A DNA stretch of 64,000 nt from an uncultured Lachnospiraceae bacterium (GCA_934401915.1 CAKRSV010000003.1:186001-250000), one strand, 5' to 3'; positions 1 to 9,166 are shown, counted from the stretch's first letter. Translations and numbers: made by a program. The notes: generated from the sequence alone by a model not told the origin.

Positions 1-157
1 GGCCGATCAGCACCTCCATCATCCCTTCGTAGATATAGAGGACCTCCAGACTGCGGTGCCAGTGCTCCGGGACGTAGCTGTCGGAACTGTTGTAGATTTC
101 AAAACGGGCGTTGACGTCGCCGCTTAGGTGGATTTCTTCGTGAGGAAAGTGAGGCAT
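1..157 (-). CDS. AraC-type regulator, N-terminal cupin part (truncated by window edge)
   Basis: The visible 52 residues start MPHFPHEEIHLSGD and contain PEHWHRSLEVLYIYEG, the His-rich start of a small beta-barrel (cupin) sensor as found at the N-terminus of AraC-family sugar regulators. The start is set by AAAAGGAGCT just upstream of ATG at 157. The DNA-binding part lies outside the window, so a stand-alone cupin enzyme is not excluded. It is divergent from the GH3 glucosidase gene, which suggests a regulator and target pair, but this is inference. Confidence 0.6.
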   Translation of the reverse strand, partial: MPHFPHEEIHLSGDVNARFEIYNSSDSYVPEHWHRSLEVLYIYEGMMEVLIG

Positions 158-207
158 GGGAGCTCCTTTTAATAAGATTTTTATTATAAAATATAGATAT
201 ATGGTCA

Positions 208-369
208 CATATTGTCCAATGAATAACCAGGCATAGAGCCCTTGCAGGACATAGGTTCGCAAAGCGGCGAACCTACGGTACTTAGTGGCTGTGTTTTAAC
301 CACTTATGTACCACTGCATCCGGATTGGAGCGAAAGCGCGCCCATGCGGGTTATTCATCAAACAATATG
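208..369. repeat. 162-bp palindromic multi-hairpin element (MITE-like or structured RNA)
   Basis: The ends form an imperfect inverted repeat: CATATTGT (208-215) pairs with ACAATATG (362-369), and ATGAATAACC (219-228) with GGTTATTCAT (349-358). Inside are a stem TAGGTTCGC / GCGAACCTA and a second stem built from GGTAC..TTAGTGG and CCACTTA.GTACC. No reading frame fits it. The nested stems between terminal inverted repeats fit a non-autonomous palindromic repeat, or a structured RNA between the AraC-like and GH3 genes. Confidence 0.6.
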
Positions 370-421
370 AAAGGATCAGATGTTATCAATAGCTTATCCC
401 TTACTCTTTAAAAAGTCAATA

Positions 422-449
422 TTGACCTAAAAATAGGTCATAATAAGAT
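422..449 (+). promoter_or_regulatory. Candidate GH3 promoter with embedded operator palindrome
   Basis: TTGACC (422-427) and TAAGAT (444-449) are 16 bp apart. The palindrome TGACCTA-AAAA-TAGGTCA (423-440) overlaps the -35 box and spacer, so a bound protein would block polymerase. A further palindrome TCAATATTGA sits at 415-424. The -10 is only a 4/6 match, so the exact promoter is uncertain. Confidence 0.45.
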
Positions 450-553
450 ATAGAATTTCACAGGCATGCGTGATACACTGACAGCATAAAGAAACAAGAA
501 ATGAGACGGTTTGGAAGAAAATAAGAAAAATGTAAAAACAGGAGGAACAGGAT

Positions 554-2848
554 ATGACAGCAGAAAAGATCAAGGAGCTGGTGTCAAAAATGACATTGGA
601 GGAGAAAGCGGCGATGTGCTCCGGCGCGGACTTTTGGCACACAGAAGCCGTGGAACGTCTGGGCATCCCGGCGAGCATGGTGTCCGATGGACCGCATGGT
701 CTGAGAAAGCAGGACGACAAGGCGGATCATCTGGGAGTGAACGAAAGCATCAAAGCGGTATGTTTCCCCGCCGGATGCGGAACGGCGGCGTCCTTTAACC
801 GCGAACTGCTGAAGGAGATGGGAGAGGCCATCGGAAACGAGTGTCAGGCAGAAGGCGTGAGCGTCATCCTTGGACCAGCAGTCAATATCAAGCGTTCGCC
901 GCTGTGCGGACGAAATTTTGAGTATTATTCCGAGGATCCCTGTCTGGCAACCGAGATCGCAGGCGCGCTCATCCACGGCGTACAGAGCAAAAATGTCGGA
1001 ACCAGCATCAAACATTTTCTGGCGAACAATCAGGAGACCAGAAGATTGTCCTCCGATTCCAGAGTGGACGAGAGAACGCTGCATGAGATCTATCTGGCGG
1101 CCTTTGAAGGGGCGGTGACCAAGGAAAAGCCGTGGACGTTGATGTGCTCCTACAACCGCATCAACGGGACTTATGCCGCAGAGAATCATAAATATCTGAC
1201 CGAGGTGCTTCGCGACCAGTGGAAATTTGATGGATATGTGATGAGCGACTGGGGCGCGGTCAACAACCGTGTGGCAGACTTAAAGGCTGGACTGGATCTG
1301 GAGATGCCTGCGTCCGGCGGAACGAACGATGAGCTGATCGTCAGAGCGGTACAGAGCGGCGCGCTGGAGGAAAGCGTGGTAGATACGGCGGTTGAGCGGA
1401 TCCTGAACATTGTATTCCGCTATGAAGAGCACCGCGACAAGACCGCTGTCTTTGACCGGGATAAGGATCATGAGCTGGCGCGCAAGGTGGCGCAGGAGAC
1501 GATCGTTCTGTTGAAAAACGAGGGGGTTCTGCCGCTTGAGGAAAAGAAGCAGATCACTTTTATCGGTAAATATGTGAAGAAGCCGCGCTATCAGGGAGGC
1601 GGAAGCTCCCATATCAACAGCCATAAGGTGACGGCGGCGTGGGATGTGATCAAGGATATGCCGAACATCTCCTATGCGCAGGGCTTTGTGGATGATAAAG
1701 ACCAGACAGACGAAGCACTGCTGGAGGAGGCAGTACAGACCGCAGCAAAAGCTGACGTTGCTGTCATTTTTGCGGGACTTCCGGACTCTTTTGAATCGGA
1801 AGGCTATGACAGAACTCATATGCGGATGCCCGACTGTCAGAATGAGCTGATCGCGAAGGTGGCTGCGGTACAGCCGAACACCATCGTTGTGCTTCACAAT
1901 GGCTCGCCGGTGGAGATGCCCTGGGCGGATCAGGTGAAGGGAATCGTGGAAGCCTATCTGGGAGGTCAGGCGGTAGGCGGCGCTGTGTGCGACATCCTTT
2001 TTGGAAAAGTAAATCCGAGCGGCAGGCTTCCGGAGACATTTCCTAAGAAGCTGGAGGACAATCCGTCGTATCTCTCCTATATCGGTGAGGGAGATATGGT
2101 AGAGTACCGGGAAGGCATCTTTGTCGGCTACCGCTATTATGATAAGAAAAAGATGGATGTGCTGTTCCCGTTCGGATACGGACTTTCCTACACAGCCTTC
2201 GATTATTCGAACCTGCGGGTAGACAAAAAGAAGTTCAAAGATACCGATACCGTGACGGTGACCGTGGACGTCACCAATACCGGGAAGATGGCAGGAAAAG
2301 AGGTCGTACAGCTCTATGTGGCAGACAAGGAGAGCACGGTGATCCGTCCGGAAAAGGAGCTTCGCGATTTTGCCAAGGTGGAACTTATGCCGGGGGAGAC
2401 AAAGACGGTAAGTTTTACACTCGGAAAGAGAGCGTTTGCCTACTACAATACGACGATCCACGACTGGCATGTGGAGACGGGCGAGTTTGTGATCCAGATC
2501 GGAAGATCCTCGCGGGACATCGTTTTGCAGGAGACGGTCACAGTAGAATCGACAGTTAAGATTCCGTTCGTCTACACGACGGATACCACGCTTGGCGACG
2601 TGATGAAGAATCCGAAAGCCTATGAGATCGTGAAAAGCCTGTTCGAGAAGAGTATGTTTGATACGGACAGCGCAGAAGAGCGAGGCGAAGCGTCAAGCGA
2701 GGCAATCTCGGATGATATGAATGAGGCAATGCTGATCTATACACCGCTGCGCGGACCGGTGAGCTTCGGCGGAGAGGTGAGCATGGAGGATATCCAGAAA
2801 CTGGTAGATCAGATGAACGCGTTGGAAGAATGGGATGACAGCCATTAA
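554..2848 (+). CDS. GH3 family beta-glucosidase
   Basis: Hydrolyses terminal beta-linked sugars from oligosaccharides or glycosides. The 764-residue protein has the N-terminal GH3 barrel, with GPAVNIKRSPLCGRNFEYY and SIKHF, and the nucleophile in VMSDWGAV (Asp232). The second GH3 domain follows (about 315-560), then a fibronectin III-like domain around 575-650 (VTVTVDVTNTGKMAGKEVVQLYV). No PA14 insert and no signal peptide are visible, so it is probably cytoplasmic and acts on imported substrates. AGGAGG at 540-545 fixes the start. The last ~90 residues are charged and not assigned. Substrate is not predictable from sequence. Confidence 0.93.
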   Translation: MTAEKIKELVSKMTLEEKAAMCSGADFWHTEAVERLGIPASMVSDGPHGLRKQDDKADHLGVNESIKAVCFPAGCGTAASFNRELLKEMGEAIGNECQAEGVSVILGPAVNIKRSPLCGRNFEYYSEDPCLATEIAGALIHGVQSKNVGTSIKHFLANNQETRRLSSDSRVDERTLHEIYLAAFEGAVTKEKPWTLMCSYNRINGTYAAENHKYLTEVLRDQWKFDGYVMSDWGAVNNRVADLKAGLDLEMPASGGTNDELIVRAVQSGALEESVVDTAVERILNIVFRYEEHRDKTAVFDRDKDHELARKVAQETIVLLKNEGVLPLEEKKQITFIGKYVKKPRYQGGGSSHINSHKVTAAWDVIKDMPNISYAQGFVDDKDQTDEALLEEAVQTAAKADVAVIFAGLPDSFESEGYDRTHMRMPDCQNELIAKVAAVQPNTIVVLHNGSPVEMPWADQVKGIVEAYLGGQAVGGAVCDILFGKVNPSGRLPETFPKKLEDNPSYLSYIGEGDMVEYREGIFVGYRYYDKKKMDVLFPFGYGLSYTAFDYSNLRVDKKKFKDTDTVTVTVDVTNTGKMAGKEVVQLYVADKESTVIRPEKELRDFAKVELMPGETKTVSFTLGKRAFAYYNTTIHDWHVETGEFVIQIGRSSRDIVLQETVTVESTVKIPFVYTTDTTLGDVMKNPKAYEIVKSLFEKSMFDTDSAEERGEASSEAISDDMNEAMLIYTPLRGPVSFGGEVSMEDIQKLVDQMNALEEWDDSH

Positions 2849-2860
2849 AAAATAAAGAAA

Positions 2861-2912
2861 CTCCTCACAGCCATGATGGCAGATGCGACTGCTGGCGGTG
2901 AGGAGCTTTTTT
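2861..2912 (+). terminator. Terminator after GH3 gene
   Basis: CTCCTCAC (2861-2868) pairs with GTGAGGAG (2898-2905), followed by CTTTTTT. The A-rich run on the left side could let it serve the converging hcp gene too. Confidence 0.75.
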
Positions 2913-2934
2913 GTATATGCGTTATAAGATGCTG

Positions 2935-4530
2935 TTATTTCAGAAGCAGCTTTAAGTCTTCTTCCGGCGTGGTGATGGGGGCAATGCCGAAGTTTTCCAC
3001 GAGATAGTTCAGCACATTGGGCGAAAGGAACGCCGGCAGCGTAGGGCCGAGGCGGATGTTCTTGATGCCCAGGTGCAGCAGGGTCAGCAGGATGCACACC
3101 GCTTTCTGTTCGTACCAGGAAAGCACCATAGACAGCGGCAGATCGTTCACGCCGCAGCCAAATGCGTCGGCGAGTGCAACAGCGATCTGAATGGCGCTGT
3201 AAGCGTCGTTGCACTGTCCTATATCCATCAGACGGGGCAGATCGCCGATCGTGCCGAGATCGAGGTCGTTGAAGCGGTATTTGCCGCAGGCAAGGGTCAG
3301 CACCACCGTGTCAGAGGGAGTCTGCTTTACGAACTCCGTGTAGTAGTTGCGGCCGGGACGTGCTCCATCGCAGCCGGCGACCAGGAAGAAGTGCCGGATC
3401 GCACCTGCCTTTACCGCCTCGATGACCTTATCTGCCACGCCAAGCACCGTACCGCGCGCAAAGCCGGTCGTGACCGTACTTCCGCCATTGATGCCGGTAA
3501 ATGCCATGTCCTCGGAATAACCGCCAAGCTCCAGCGCCTTTTCAATGACGGGGGTGAAATCTTTGTCCTCGCCGATGTGGGTCATTTCGGGATAGGATAC
3601 CACTTCGGTGGTAAAGACACGGTCGGCATAGCTTGCTTTCGGCGGCATCAGGCAGTTGGTTGTAAACAGCACCGGTGCGGGAAGCTGTGCAAATTCTTTC
3701 TGTTGGTTCTGCCATGCCGTGCCGAAGTTGCCCTTGAGGTGGGCGTGCTTTTTCAGTTCTGGATAGCCGTGTGCAGGGAGCATTTCGCCGTGGGTGTAGA
3801 TGTTGATGCCTTTGCCCTCGGTCTGCTCCAGCAGCAGCATCAGATCGTGGAGATCGTGACCGGAAATGACGATGAACGGCCCTTTTTCCACAGTCAGAGG
3901 AACGGTGACAGGCGTGGGCGTGCCATAGCTTTCCGTATTCGCCTTGTCAAGGAGCGCCATACACTTGAGATTTTTCTCGCCAACCTCCATAACGACAGGC
4001 AGCAGCTCGTCCATACCCCAATCTTCGCCTATGGCAAAGAGCGCCTTGGCGAAGAAGCGGTTCACCTCCTCGTCGGTATAGCCCAGAACCATAGCGTGAT
4101 GCGCATAAGCCGCCATGCCGCGCACACCGAAGAGAATGAGGGATTTGAGACTGCGGATATCTTCCTGCGTAGTCCACAGACTTTCCATATCGTAATTATC
4201 GGTCCTGCCGCATACGGAAGCGCAGGCGGAGCAGCCGGGCACAAGCCTTTCCCTCTCCTCATGCACCTGGTCGATCAGGCTGCGCAAAGTCTTTTCATTG
4301 AAATTTACATTTGTGACAGTCGTGAACAGCCCCTCGATCATCAGCCGCCAGGTATCTGCGCTCACCTCCGGGGCGTTGGCTGCCGCACGCGCCAAACCCA
4401 CCAGAGCGCCGGTCAGGTCATCCTGGAGCTTCGCCACATCAGCGGTCTTGCCGCATACTCCTGCATTTCCTGTACAGCCGGAACACCCAGCCGTCTGTTC
4501 ACACTGAAAACAAAACATTTTGTTATCCAT
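2935..4530 (-). CDS. hcp: Hydroxylamine reductase / hybrid cluster protein
   Basis: Iron-sulfur protein that reduces hydroxylamine and/or nitric oxide in anaerobes under nitrosative stress. The 531-residue protein begins MDNKMFCFQCEQTAGCSGC with cluster cysteines at 7, 10, 19 and 26. Later motifs VAGCDGARPGRNYY and LACGKYRFNDLDLG supply ligands of the hybrid 4Fe-2O-2S cluster. Length and order match the family. A GGAGG site precedes the ATG at 4530. It is transcribed away from a Crp/Fnr regulator across a ~400-bp intergenic region that holds a Fnr-like palindrome, suggesting direct control. Confidence 0.97.
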   Translation of the reverse strand: MDNKMFCFQCEQTAGCSGCTGNAGVCGKTADVAKLQDDLTGALVGLARAAANAPEVSADTWRLMIEGLFTTVTNVNFNEKTLRSLIDQVHEERERLVPGCSACASVCGRTDNYDMESLWTTQEDIRSLKSLILFGVRGMAAYAHHAMVLGYTDEEVNRFFAKALFAIGEDWGMDELLPVVMEVGEKNLKCMALLDKANTESYGTPTPVTVPLTVEKGPFIVISGHDLHDLMLLLEQTEGKGINIYTHGEMLPAHGYPELKKHAHLKGNFGTAWQNQQKEFAQLPAPVLFTTNCLMPPKASYADRVFTTEVVSYPEMTHIGEDKDFTPVIEKALELGGYSEDMAFTGINGGSTVTTGFARGTVLGVADKVIEAVKAGAIRHFFLVAGCDGARPGRNYYTEFVKQTPSDTVVLTLACGKYRFNDLDLGTIGDLPRLMDIGQCNDAYSAIQIAVALADAFGCGVNDLPLSMVLSWYEQKAVCILLTLLHLGIKNIRLGPTLPAFLSPNVLNYLVENFGIAPITTPEEDLKLLLK

Positions 4531-4738
4531 TGTTTTTCCTCCCTGATTTTATGATTGCCGGGCCGGATAACTATACAGAGCCATGTAAACCGGTAATAAG
4601 CCGACCGTTAGTGGGCAGACTCTTACTGATTCAGGAAAAGCAGCCGCTTGAGCAAAAGAATGACTATAAAAATGTGCTTTTATAATGAGGTTCTGAATAG
4701 CTGGGTCCGGAATTTTTATTTCTTGTGTTTACGGTCTG

Positions 4739-4781
4739 ATTATAAAATAATAAAATCAACAAGTCTGTTGAATATTCAACA
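4739..4781 (-). promoter_or_regulatory. Fnr-like palindrome at -41.5 of a candidate hcp promoter
   Basis: TGTTGAATATTCAACA (4766-4781) is a perfect 16-bp palindrome with Crp/Fnr-type half-sites. On the minus strand a consensus TATAAT lies at 4744-4739, giving a predicted start near 4732. The palindrome centre (4773.5) is then at -41.5, the class II activator position, and there is no good -35 box. A partly overlapping inverted repeat CAACA-AGTC-TGTTG lies at 4757-4770. The rest of 4531-4936 shows only the hcp leader and AT-rich sequence. Confidence 0.6.
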
Positions 4782-4936
4782 AAACATAGGATGGAAAAAA
4801 TTGCATGGGTCTGTCATTTTTTTAAATGGCTAGTTGCTGCAGAGCAAAACGGATGGTTTATGATGCCAGAAGAAAAACGGCTGCATCAACTTCGTTGCAG
4901 TTCTTCGCAGCAGGTTGCCAGGAAATGGAGTATTTT

Positions 4937-5599
4937 ATGGAAGATTTTTTACCTGTGATTCGTTCTTCACAGCTTTTTTACGGCATTTCGGAGGAGGAGC
5001 TTACCGCTATGCTCGCCTGTCTCAAGGCAGAGAAAAAAGACTTCCCGAAGGAAGCCTTTGTGCTGCGTGCCGGCGATACGGCGGAATCGATCGGTCTTGT
5101 ACTGGCGGGAAGCGTTCTGATCATACAGGAGGATATTTGGGGAAACCGCAATATCCTTTCCCAGGCAGGACCGGGGCAGACTTTTGCCGCCGCCTTTGCC
5201 TGCGCGCCCGGTTCGGTGCTGAATGTGAGTGTAATAGCCGAAACGCCCGTCGCCATATTGTTTTTGAATGTAAAGCACATCCTGGATGTCTGTCCGTCCG
5301 CCTGCTCCCGTCACAGCCGTATGATCCGGAACCTGCTCGGCGAGCTTGCCGGGAAAAATCTGCGTTTCAGCGAAAAACTCACGCACATGGGACAACGCAG
5401 CACGCGGGCAAAGGTGATGTCCTATTTTTCTGCCGAGGTACAGCGGAGCGGAAAATACGAATTTGACATTCCATTTTCAAGGCAGCAGCTGGCAGATTAT
5501 CTTGGAGTCGAACGCAGCGGATTGTCACTTGAACTCGGGAAAATGCGTAAAGAAGGGCTTCTTGAATTCCACAAAAGCCATTTCGCTTTGAAAGTGTAA
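4937..5599 (+). CDS. Crp/Fnr family regulator, HcpR-like
   Basis: A 220-residue protein with an N-terminal cyclic-nucleotide-type sensor barrel (about 10-125, including VLRAGDTAESIGLVLAGSV) and a C-terminal winged helix (FSRQQLADYLGVERSGLSLELGKM). No Fnr-type N-terminal cysteine cluster is seen, so the signal is unknown; HcpR-type relatives sense nitrosative stress. GGAG six bases before ATG 4937 supports this start over in-frame codons further upstream. It is divergent from hcp and probably binds the palindrome at 4766-4781. The pairing is inferred from position. Confidence 0.85.
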   Translation: MEDFLPVIRSSQLFYGISEEELTAMLACLKAEKKDFPKEAFVLRAGDTAESIGLVLAGSVLIIQEDIWGNRNILSQAGPGQTFAAAFACAPGSVLNVSVIAETPVAILFLNVKHILDVCPSACSRHSRMIRNLLGELAGKNLRFSEKLTHMGQRSTRAKVMSYFSAEVQRSGKYEFDIPFSRQQLADYLGVERSGLSLELGKMRKEGLLEFHKSHFALKV

Positions 5600-5610
5600 T
5601 GGCTTTTGTG
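5570..5610. repeat. Inverted repeat across the stop codon of the Crp/Fnr gene
   Basis: CACAAAAGCCATT (5570-5582) and AATGGCTTTTGTG (5598-5610) are perfect 13-bp arms around the TAA stop. There is no T-run, so it is a weak terminator candidate or an mRNA-end hairpin between two converging genes. Confidence 0.6.
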
Positions 5611-5648
5611 AAATGTATAGATATGCTTTTCTATTTTCTTATGTAGCG

Positions 5649-7262
5649 CTAGTTAGCACGCTGATGCTGCTTGAGCGCTGCTCCGACAAAGCCCTTGAAC
5701 AGGGGATGCGGTCTGTTCGGACGGGATTTAAGCTCCGGATGCGCCTGGGTGGCAATGAAGAAAGGATGCGACGGCAGCTCGCACATTTCCACGATCCGTC
5801 CATCCGGGGAGATACCGGAAAGCCGCAATCCGCGTTCCATGAGGACGGCACGGTAGTCGTTGTTTACTTCATAGCGGTGTCTGTGTCTTTCGTGAATGGT
5901 ATCTTCTCCGTAGAGCTGATGTGCCAGAGAGTCTTTTTCCAGAACACAGGGGTAGGAGCCAAGCCGCAGGGTGCCGCCGATATCCTCGACGCCGTTCTGG
6001 TCGGGCATAAGGGCGATGACCGGATGGGTTGTGGAGGGATTCAGCTCGATGCTGTGCGCGTCGTTGTAGCCGACAACATTGCGGGCAAATTCGACGATGG
6101 AAAGCTGCATGCCCAGGCAGAGTCCAAGGTAGGGAATCTGATGGGTTCTGGCGTAGTTGATGGCGTCGATCATGCCTTCGATGCCGCGGGAACCGAAACC
6201 GCCCGGGACCAGTACGCCGTCTGCATCGGAAAGCAGTTCAGCCACATTCTCCTTTGTCACCGTTTCAGAATCGATCCATTTGATGTTGACAACGCAGCGG
6301 TTGGAGATGCCGCCGTGCTTTAAGGCCTCTACGACGCTGATGTAGGCGTCGTGAAGCTGGGTATATTTACCGACCAGTGCAACCGTCACCTCTCCGGTGG
6401 GGGTGCGGAGGGATTCTACCATATGTTTCCAGTCGGTAAGGTCAGGTTCGGGACAGTCCAGACGGAGACACTCACAGGCAACCTGCGCCAGGTGTTCCTT
6501 TTCCATGGCGAGAGGAGCCTCGTAGAGGTATTCGACGTCCAGATTCTGAAGGACATGGTTGCTCGGCACGTTACAGAAGAGGGCGATCTTGTCCTTGATG
6601 CCCTGATCAAGCGGATGCTCACTCCGGCAGACGATGATATCCGGCTGGATACCCATTCCCTGAAGGTCTTTGACGCTGGCCTGCGTGGGTTTTGTCTTGA
6701 GCTCCTGAGAGGCATGGAGATAGGGGATCAGCGTTACATGGATCAGGATCGCATTTTCATGTCCTACTTCATGCTGGAACTGACGGATGGATTCCAGGAA
6801 AGGCTGGCTTTCGATGTCGCCGACCGTACCGCCCACTTCGATGATCGCGATGCGGGTATCCTCATCGGTAAAATTGCGGTAGAAACGGCTTTTGATCTCG
6901 TTGGTGATATGCGGGATGACCTGAACGGTGCCGCCGCCGTAATCGCCGCGCCGCTCCTTCTGGAGAACGGACCAGTATACTTTGCCGGTGGTCACATTGG
7001 AGTTTTTGTCCAGGTTTTCATCAATAAAACGCTCGTAATGTCCCAGATCCAGGTCGGTTTCCGTTCCATCCTCGGTGACGAACACTTCGCCGTGCTGGAT
7101 GGGGTTCATGGTGCCGGGGTCGATGTTGATATACGGGTCAAACTTCTGCATGGTGACCTTGTAGCCTCTCGCTTTCAGCAGTCGGCCAAGTGAAGCGGCT
7201 GTGATGCCTTTTCCAAGACCTGAGACAACGCCGCCGGTGACAAATACATACTTTACTGCCAT
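5649..7262 (-). CDS. pyrG: CTP synthase
   Basis: Makes CTP from UTP, ATP and glutamine, the last step of pyrimidine nucleotide synthesis. The 537 residues are full length: N-terminal amidoligase domain ([30 protein letters not shown]) and a C-terminal class I glutamine amidotransferase with the catalytic Cys in [17 protein letters not shown] precedes the ATG at 7262. A hairpin with a U-run ends about 22 nt before the start codon, so transcription must pass a terminator (see next entry). Confidence 0.98.
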   Translation of the reverse strand: MAVKYVFVTGGVVSGLGKGITAASLGRLLKARGYKVTMQKFDPYINIDPGTMNPIQHGEVFVTEDGTETDLDLGHYERFIDENLDKNSNVTTGKVYWSVLQKERRGDYGGGTVQVIPHITNEIKSRFYRNFTDEDTRIAIIEVGGTVGDIESQPFLESIRQFQHEVGHENAILIHVTLIPYLHASQELKTKPTQASVKDLQGMGIQPDIIVCRSEHPLDQGIKDKIALFCNVPSNHVLQNLDVEYLYEAPLAMEKEHLAQVACECLRLDCPEPDLTDWKHMVESLRTPTGEVTVALVGKYTQLHDAYISVVEALKHGGISNRCVVNIKWIDSETVTKENVAELLSDADGVLVPGGFGSRGIEGMIDAINYARTHQIPYLGLCLGMQLSIVEFARNVVGYNDAHSIELNPSTTHPVIALMPDQNGVEDIGGTLRLGSYPCVLEKDSLAHQLYGEDTIHERHRHRYEVNNDYRAVLMERGLRLSGISPDGRIVEMCELPSHPFFIATQAHPELKSRPNRPHPLFKGFVGAALKQHQRAN

Positions 7263-7283
7263 TTTTTTCTCCTCCCTTTCTCC

Positions 7284-7326
7284 AAAAAAAGAGCAAAGGA
7301 TACACTCCTAAGGAGCGCCTTTGCCC
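7284..7326 (-). terminator. Terminator in the pyrG leader (probable attenuator)
   Basis: On the minus strand GGGCAAAGG (7326-7318) pairs with CCTTTGCTC (7299-7291), with an inner CTCC/GGAG stem, followed by seven T. It is downstream of the DUF1846 gene but directly upstream of pyrG, leaving no room for a promoter after it. B. subtilis pyrG is controlled by a leader terminator through CTP-sensitive reiterative G addition; the same principle is plausible here. It could also simply end the DUF1846 transcript. Confidence 0.7.
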
Positions 7327-7375
7327 ATAAGAAACAGTTTGTATTGTTGATAAAATCTATCTGGAAAAGCCTATC

Positions 7376-8860
7376 TTAATGATGATAGAGCCTTTGCGAC
7401 TGATACTGCGGTTCGCAGGTGAGATTGATGCCCAGATTGCGGAACACCTTGATATCTACCTGTGAAAGGATCACGCTCGAATGTACCTCGGAACCCTTCA
7501 GGTTCTGGAGCTGTTCAATGGCCTTGGCGGCGTTTTCATCCGAGACGGCACAGATGGAGAGCGCGATCAGGATCTCGTCTGTGTGGAGCCGCGGGTTTTT
7601 GTTGTGAAGATGCGTTACCTTCAACCGCTGGATCGGTTCGATGATCGTCGGAGAGATCAGCTGGATCTCATCATCGATCCCGGCAAGCGCTTTCAGAGCG
7701 TTGAGCAGCATGGCGGAAGATGCGCCGAGCAGTTCGCTGGTCTTGCCTGTGACGATGCGCTCATCCGGAAGCTGGATCGCAGCAGCCGGTTCGCCGGTAG
7801 CCTCGGCCTTCACCTTGGCTGCGCTGATAACGGGGCGGTCCTCCAGGGTGATGTCGCCCTTTTTCATCAGAAGCTCGATGGTTGCAATCGGCGTGTCGTC
7901 GGCCTTGCCCTGGCGCTTCTGGCACAGAGCGTCGTAGTAACGCCGGATGATCTCCTGGCTGGCTGCGGCTCTGGTAGCCTCGTCGTCGCAGATGGCGTAA
8001 CCCGCCATATTGACGCCCATGTCCGTAGGAGATTTGTAAGGACATTCGCCCATGATCTTTTCAAACATGGCTTTCAGAACCGGGAAAACTTCCACATCGC
8101 GGTTATAGTTGACGGTCGTCTCGCCGTATGCCTCGAGATGGAAGGGATCGATCATATTTACATCGTTCAGATCTGCGGTTGCAGCCTCGTATGCGAGGTT
8201 TACCGGATGGTTCAGAGGCAGATTCCAGATAGGGAACGTCTCATATTTCGCATAGCCTGCCTTGATGCCGCGCTTATATTCATGGTAAAGCTGGGAAAGG
8301 CAGGTGGCCATCTTGCCGCTGCCGGGGCCCGGAGCTGTGATAACTACAAGAGAACGGGTTGTCTCAATATATTCGTTCTTGCCGTAACCGTCGTCGCTGA
8401 CGATCAGAGGGATGTTGTAAGGATAGCCCTCGATCGGATAGTGCCGATAGACCTTCATTCCCAGAGCCTCCAGACGCTTCTGATAGGAGACGGCGCTCGG
8501 CTGTCCGGCAAAGTGCGTCAGACACACGCTGCTCACATACAGACCGTATCCGCGGAAAGCGTCGATCAGACGGAGCACGTCCAGATCGTAGGTGATGCCA
8601 AGATCAGAACGGACTTTATTTTTCTCTATATCGGCTGCGCTGATGACAATAACTACTTCCGCCTGCTCCTTGAGCTGTGCGAGCATATTGATCTTGCTGG
8701 CCGGCATAAAACCCGGAAGTACCCGGGAAGCGTGGTAATCGTCGAACAGCTTGCCGCCAAATTCGAGATAGAGCTTGCCGCCAAAGGTCTGGATGCGCTC
8801 TTTGATACGCTCCGATTGCAGCTTCAGATATTTGTCATTGTCAAAGCCTATTTTCTGCAT
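7376..8860 (-). CDS. DUF1846 (UPF0371) family protein
   Basis: A 494-residue protein of the conserved DUF1846 family, recognised from its start MQKIGFDNDKYLKLQSE and from VVITAPGPGSGKMATCLSQL, a glycine-rich nucleotide-binding-like loop. Biochemical function is not established for most members. GGAGG five bases before ATG 8860 makes this the start rather than in-frame ATGs up to 27 bases upstream. No membrane segment or signal peptide. It lies upstream of pyrG on the same strand; whether the two are cotranscribed depends on the hairpin between them. Confidence 0.9.
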   Translation of the reverse strand: MQKIGFDNDKYLKLQSERIKERIQTFGGKLYLEFGGKLFDDYHASRVLPGFMPASKINMLAQLKEQAEVVIVISAADIEKNKVRSDLGITYDLDVLRLIDAFRGYGLYVSSVCLTHFAGQPSAVSYQKRLEALGMKVYRHYPIEGYPYNIPLIVSDDGYGKNEYIETTRSLVVITAPGPGSGKMATCLSQLYHEYKRGIKAGYAKYETFPIWNLPLNHPVNLAYEAATADLNDVNMIDPFHLEAYGETTVNYNRDVEVFPVLKAMFEKIMGECPYKSPTDMGVNMAGYAICDDEATRAAASQEIIRRYYDALCQKRQGKADDTPIATIELLMKKGDITLEDRPVISAAKVKAEATGEPAAAIQLPDERIVTGKTSELLGASSAMLLNALKALAGIDDEIQLISPTIIEPIQRLKVTHLHNKNPRLHTDEILIALSICAVSDENAAKAIEQLQNLKGSEVHSSVILSQVDIKVFRNLGINLTCEPQYQSQRLYHH

Positions 8861-8970
8861 GGGTGCCTCCATAAAGAATGAAAACAAAACAATTACACTT
8901 TATCATACAAAAAATCAGTTCTAAAATCAAGGATTTTTTTAGAGTGGGGGCAACGTCGGAAGTGGGGCAA

Positions 8971-9090
8971 CGCTTTGATCGCCGGATCAAAGGGTTCTAT
9001 GGATTCAGAAAATAAATGCTGGTAAGCAGAGTGCCGCCAGCAAGAATTTACGAAGGAAATTCTTGTCGCTTTGATCGCCGGATCAAAGCG
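8971..9090. repeat. Palindromic repeat pair and hairpin cluster
   Basis: CTTTGATCGCCGGATCAAAG, itself a near-perfect hairpin with a GCCG loop, occurs at 8973-8992 and again at 9069-9088. The second copy extends to 10-bp arms and is followed by TTTTAT. Between them are CAAGAATTT / AAATTCTTG (9041-9049, 9057-9065) and TGCTGG / CCAGCA (9017-9022, 9037-9042). Just left, AGTGGGG(G)CAACG is repeated at 8943 and 8961. This fills most of the gene-free stretch 8861-9258. Confidence 0.65.
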
Positions 9091-9137
9091 TTTTATAATT
9101 CTTTAATACTTGTGTCCTTAATTTCACAATTCTATTA

Positions 9138-9166
9138 TTGATTTATGTTTTTTGCTTCCCTATAAT
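9138..9166 (+). promoter_or_regulatory. ftsH promoter
   Basis: TTGATT (9138-9143), 17-bp spacer, TATAAT (9161-9166). Predicted start near 9173, giving an ~86-nt leader before the GTG start of ftsH. Confidence 0.7.

Noticed and set aside
3073..4554. Long open frame antisense to hcp
   Set aside because: It mirrors hcp codon structure, has no family resemblance, and hcp is certain.
8971..9090. Attachment sites of an integrated element
   Set aside because: No integrase, and only 96 bp separate the two copies.
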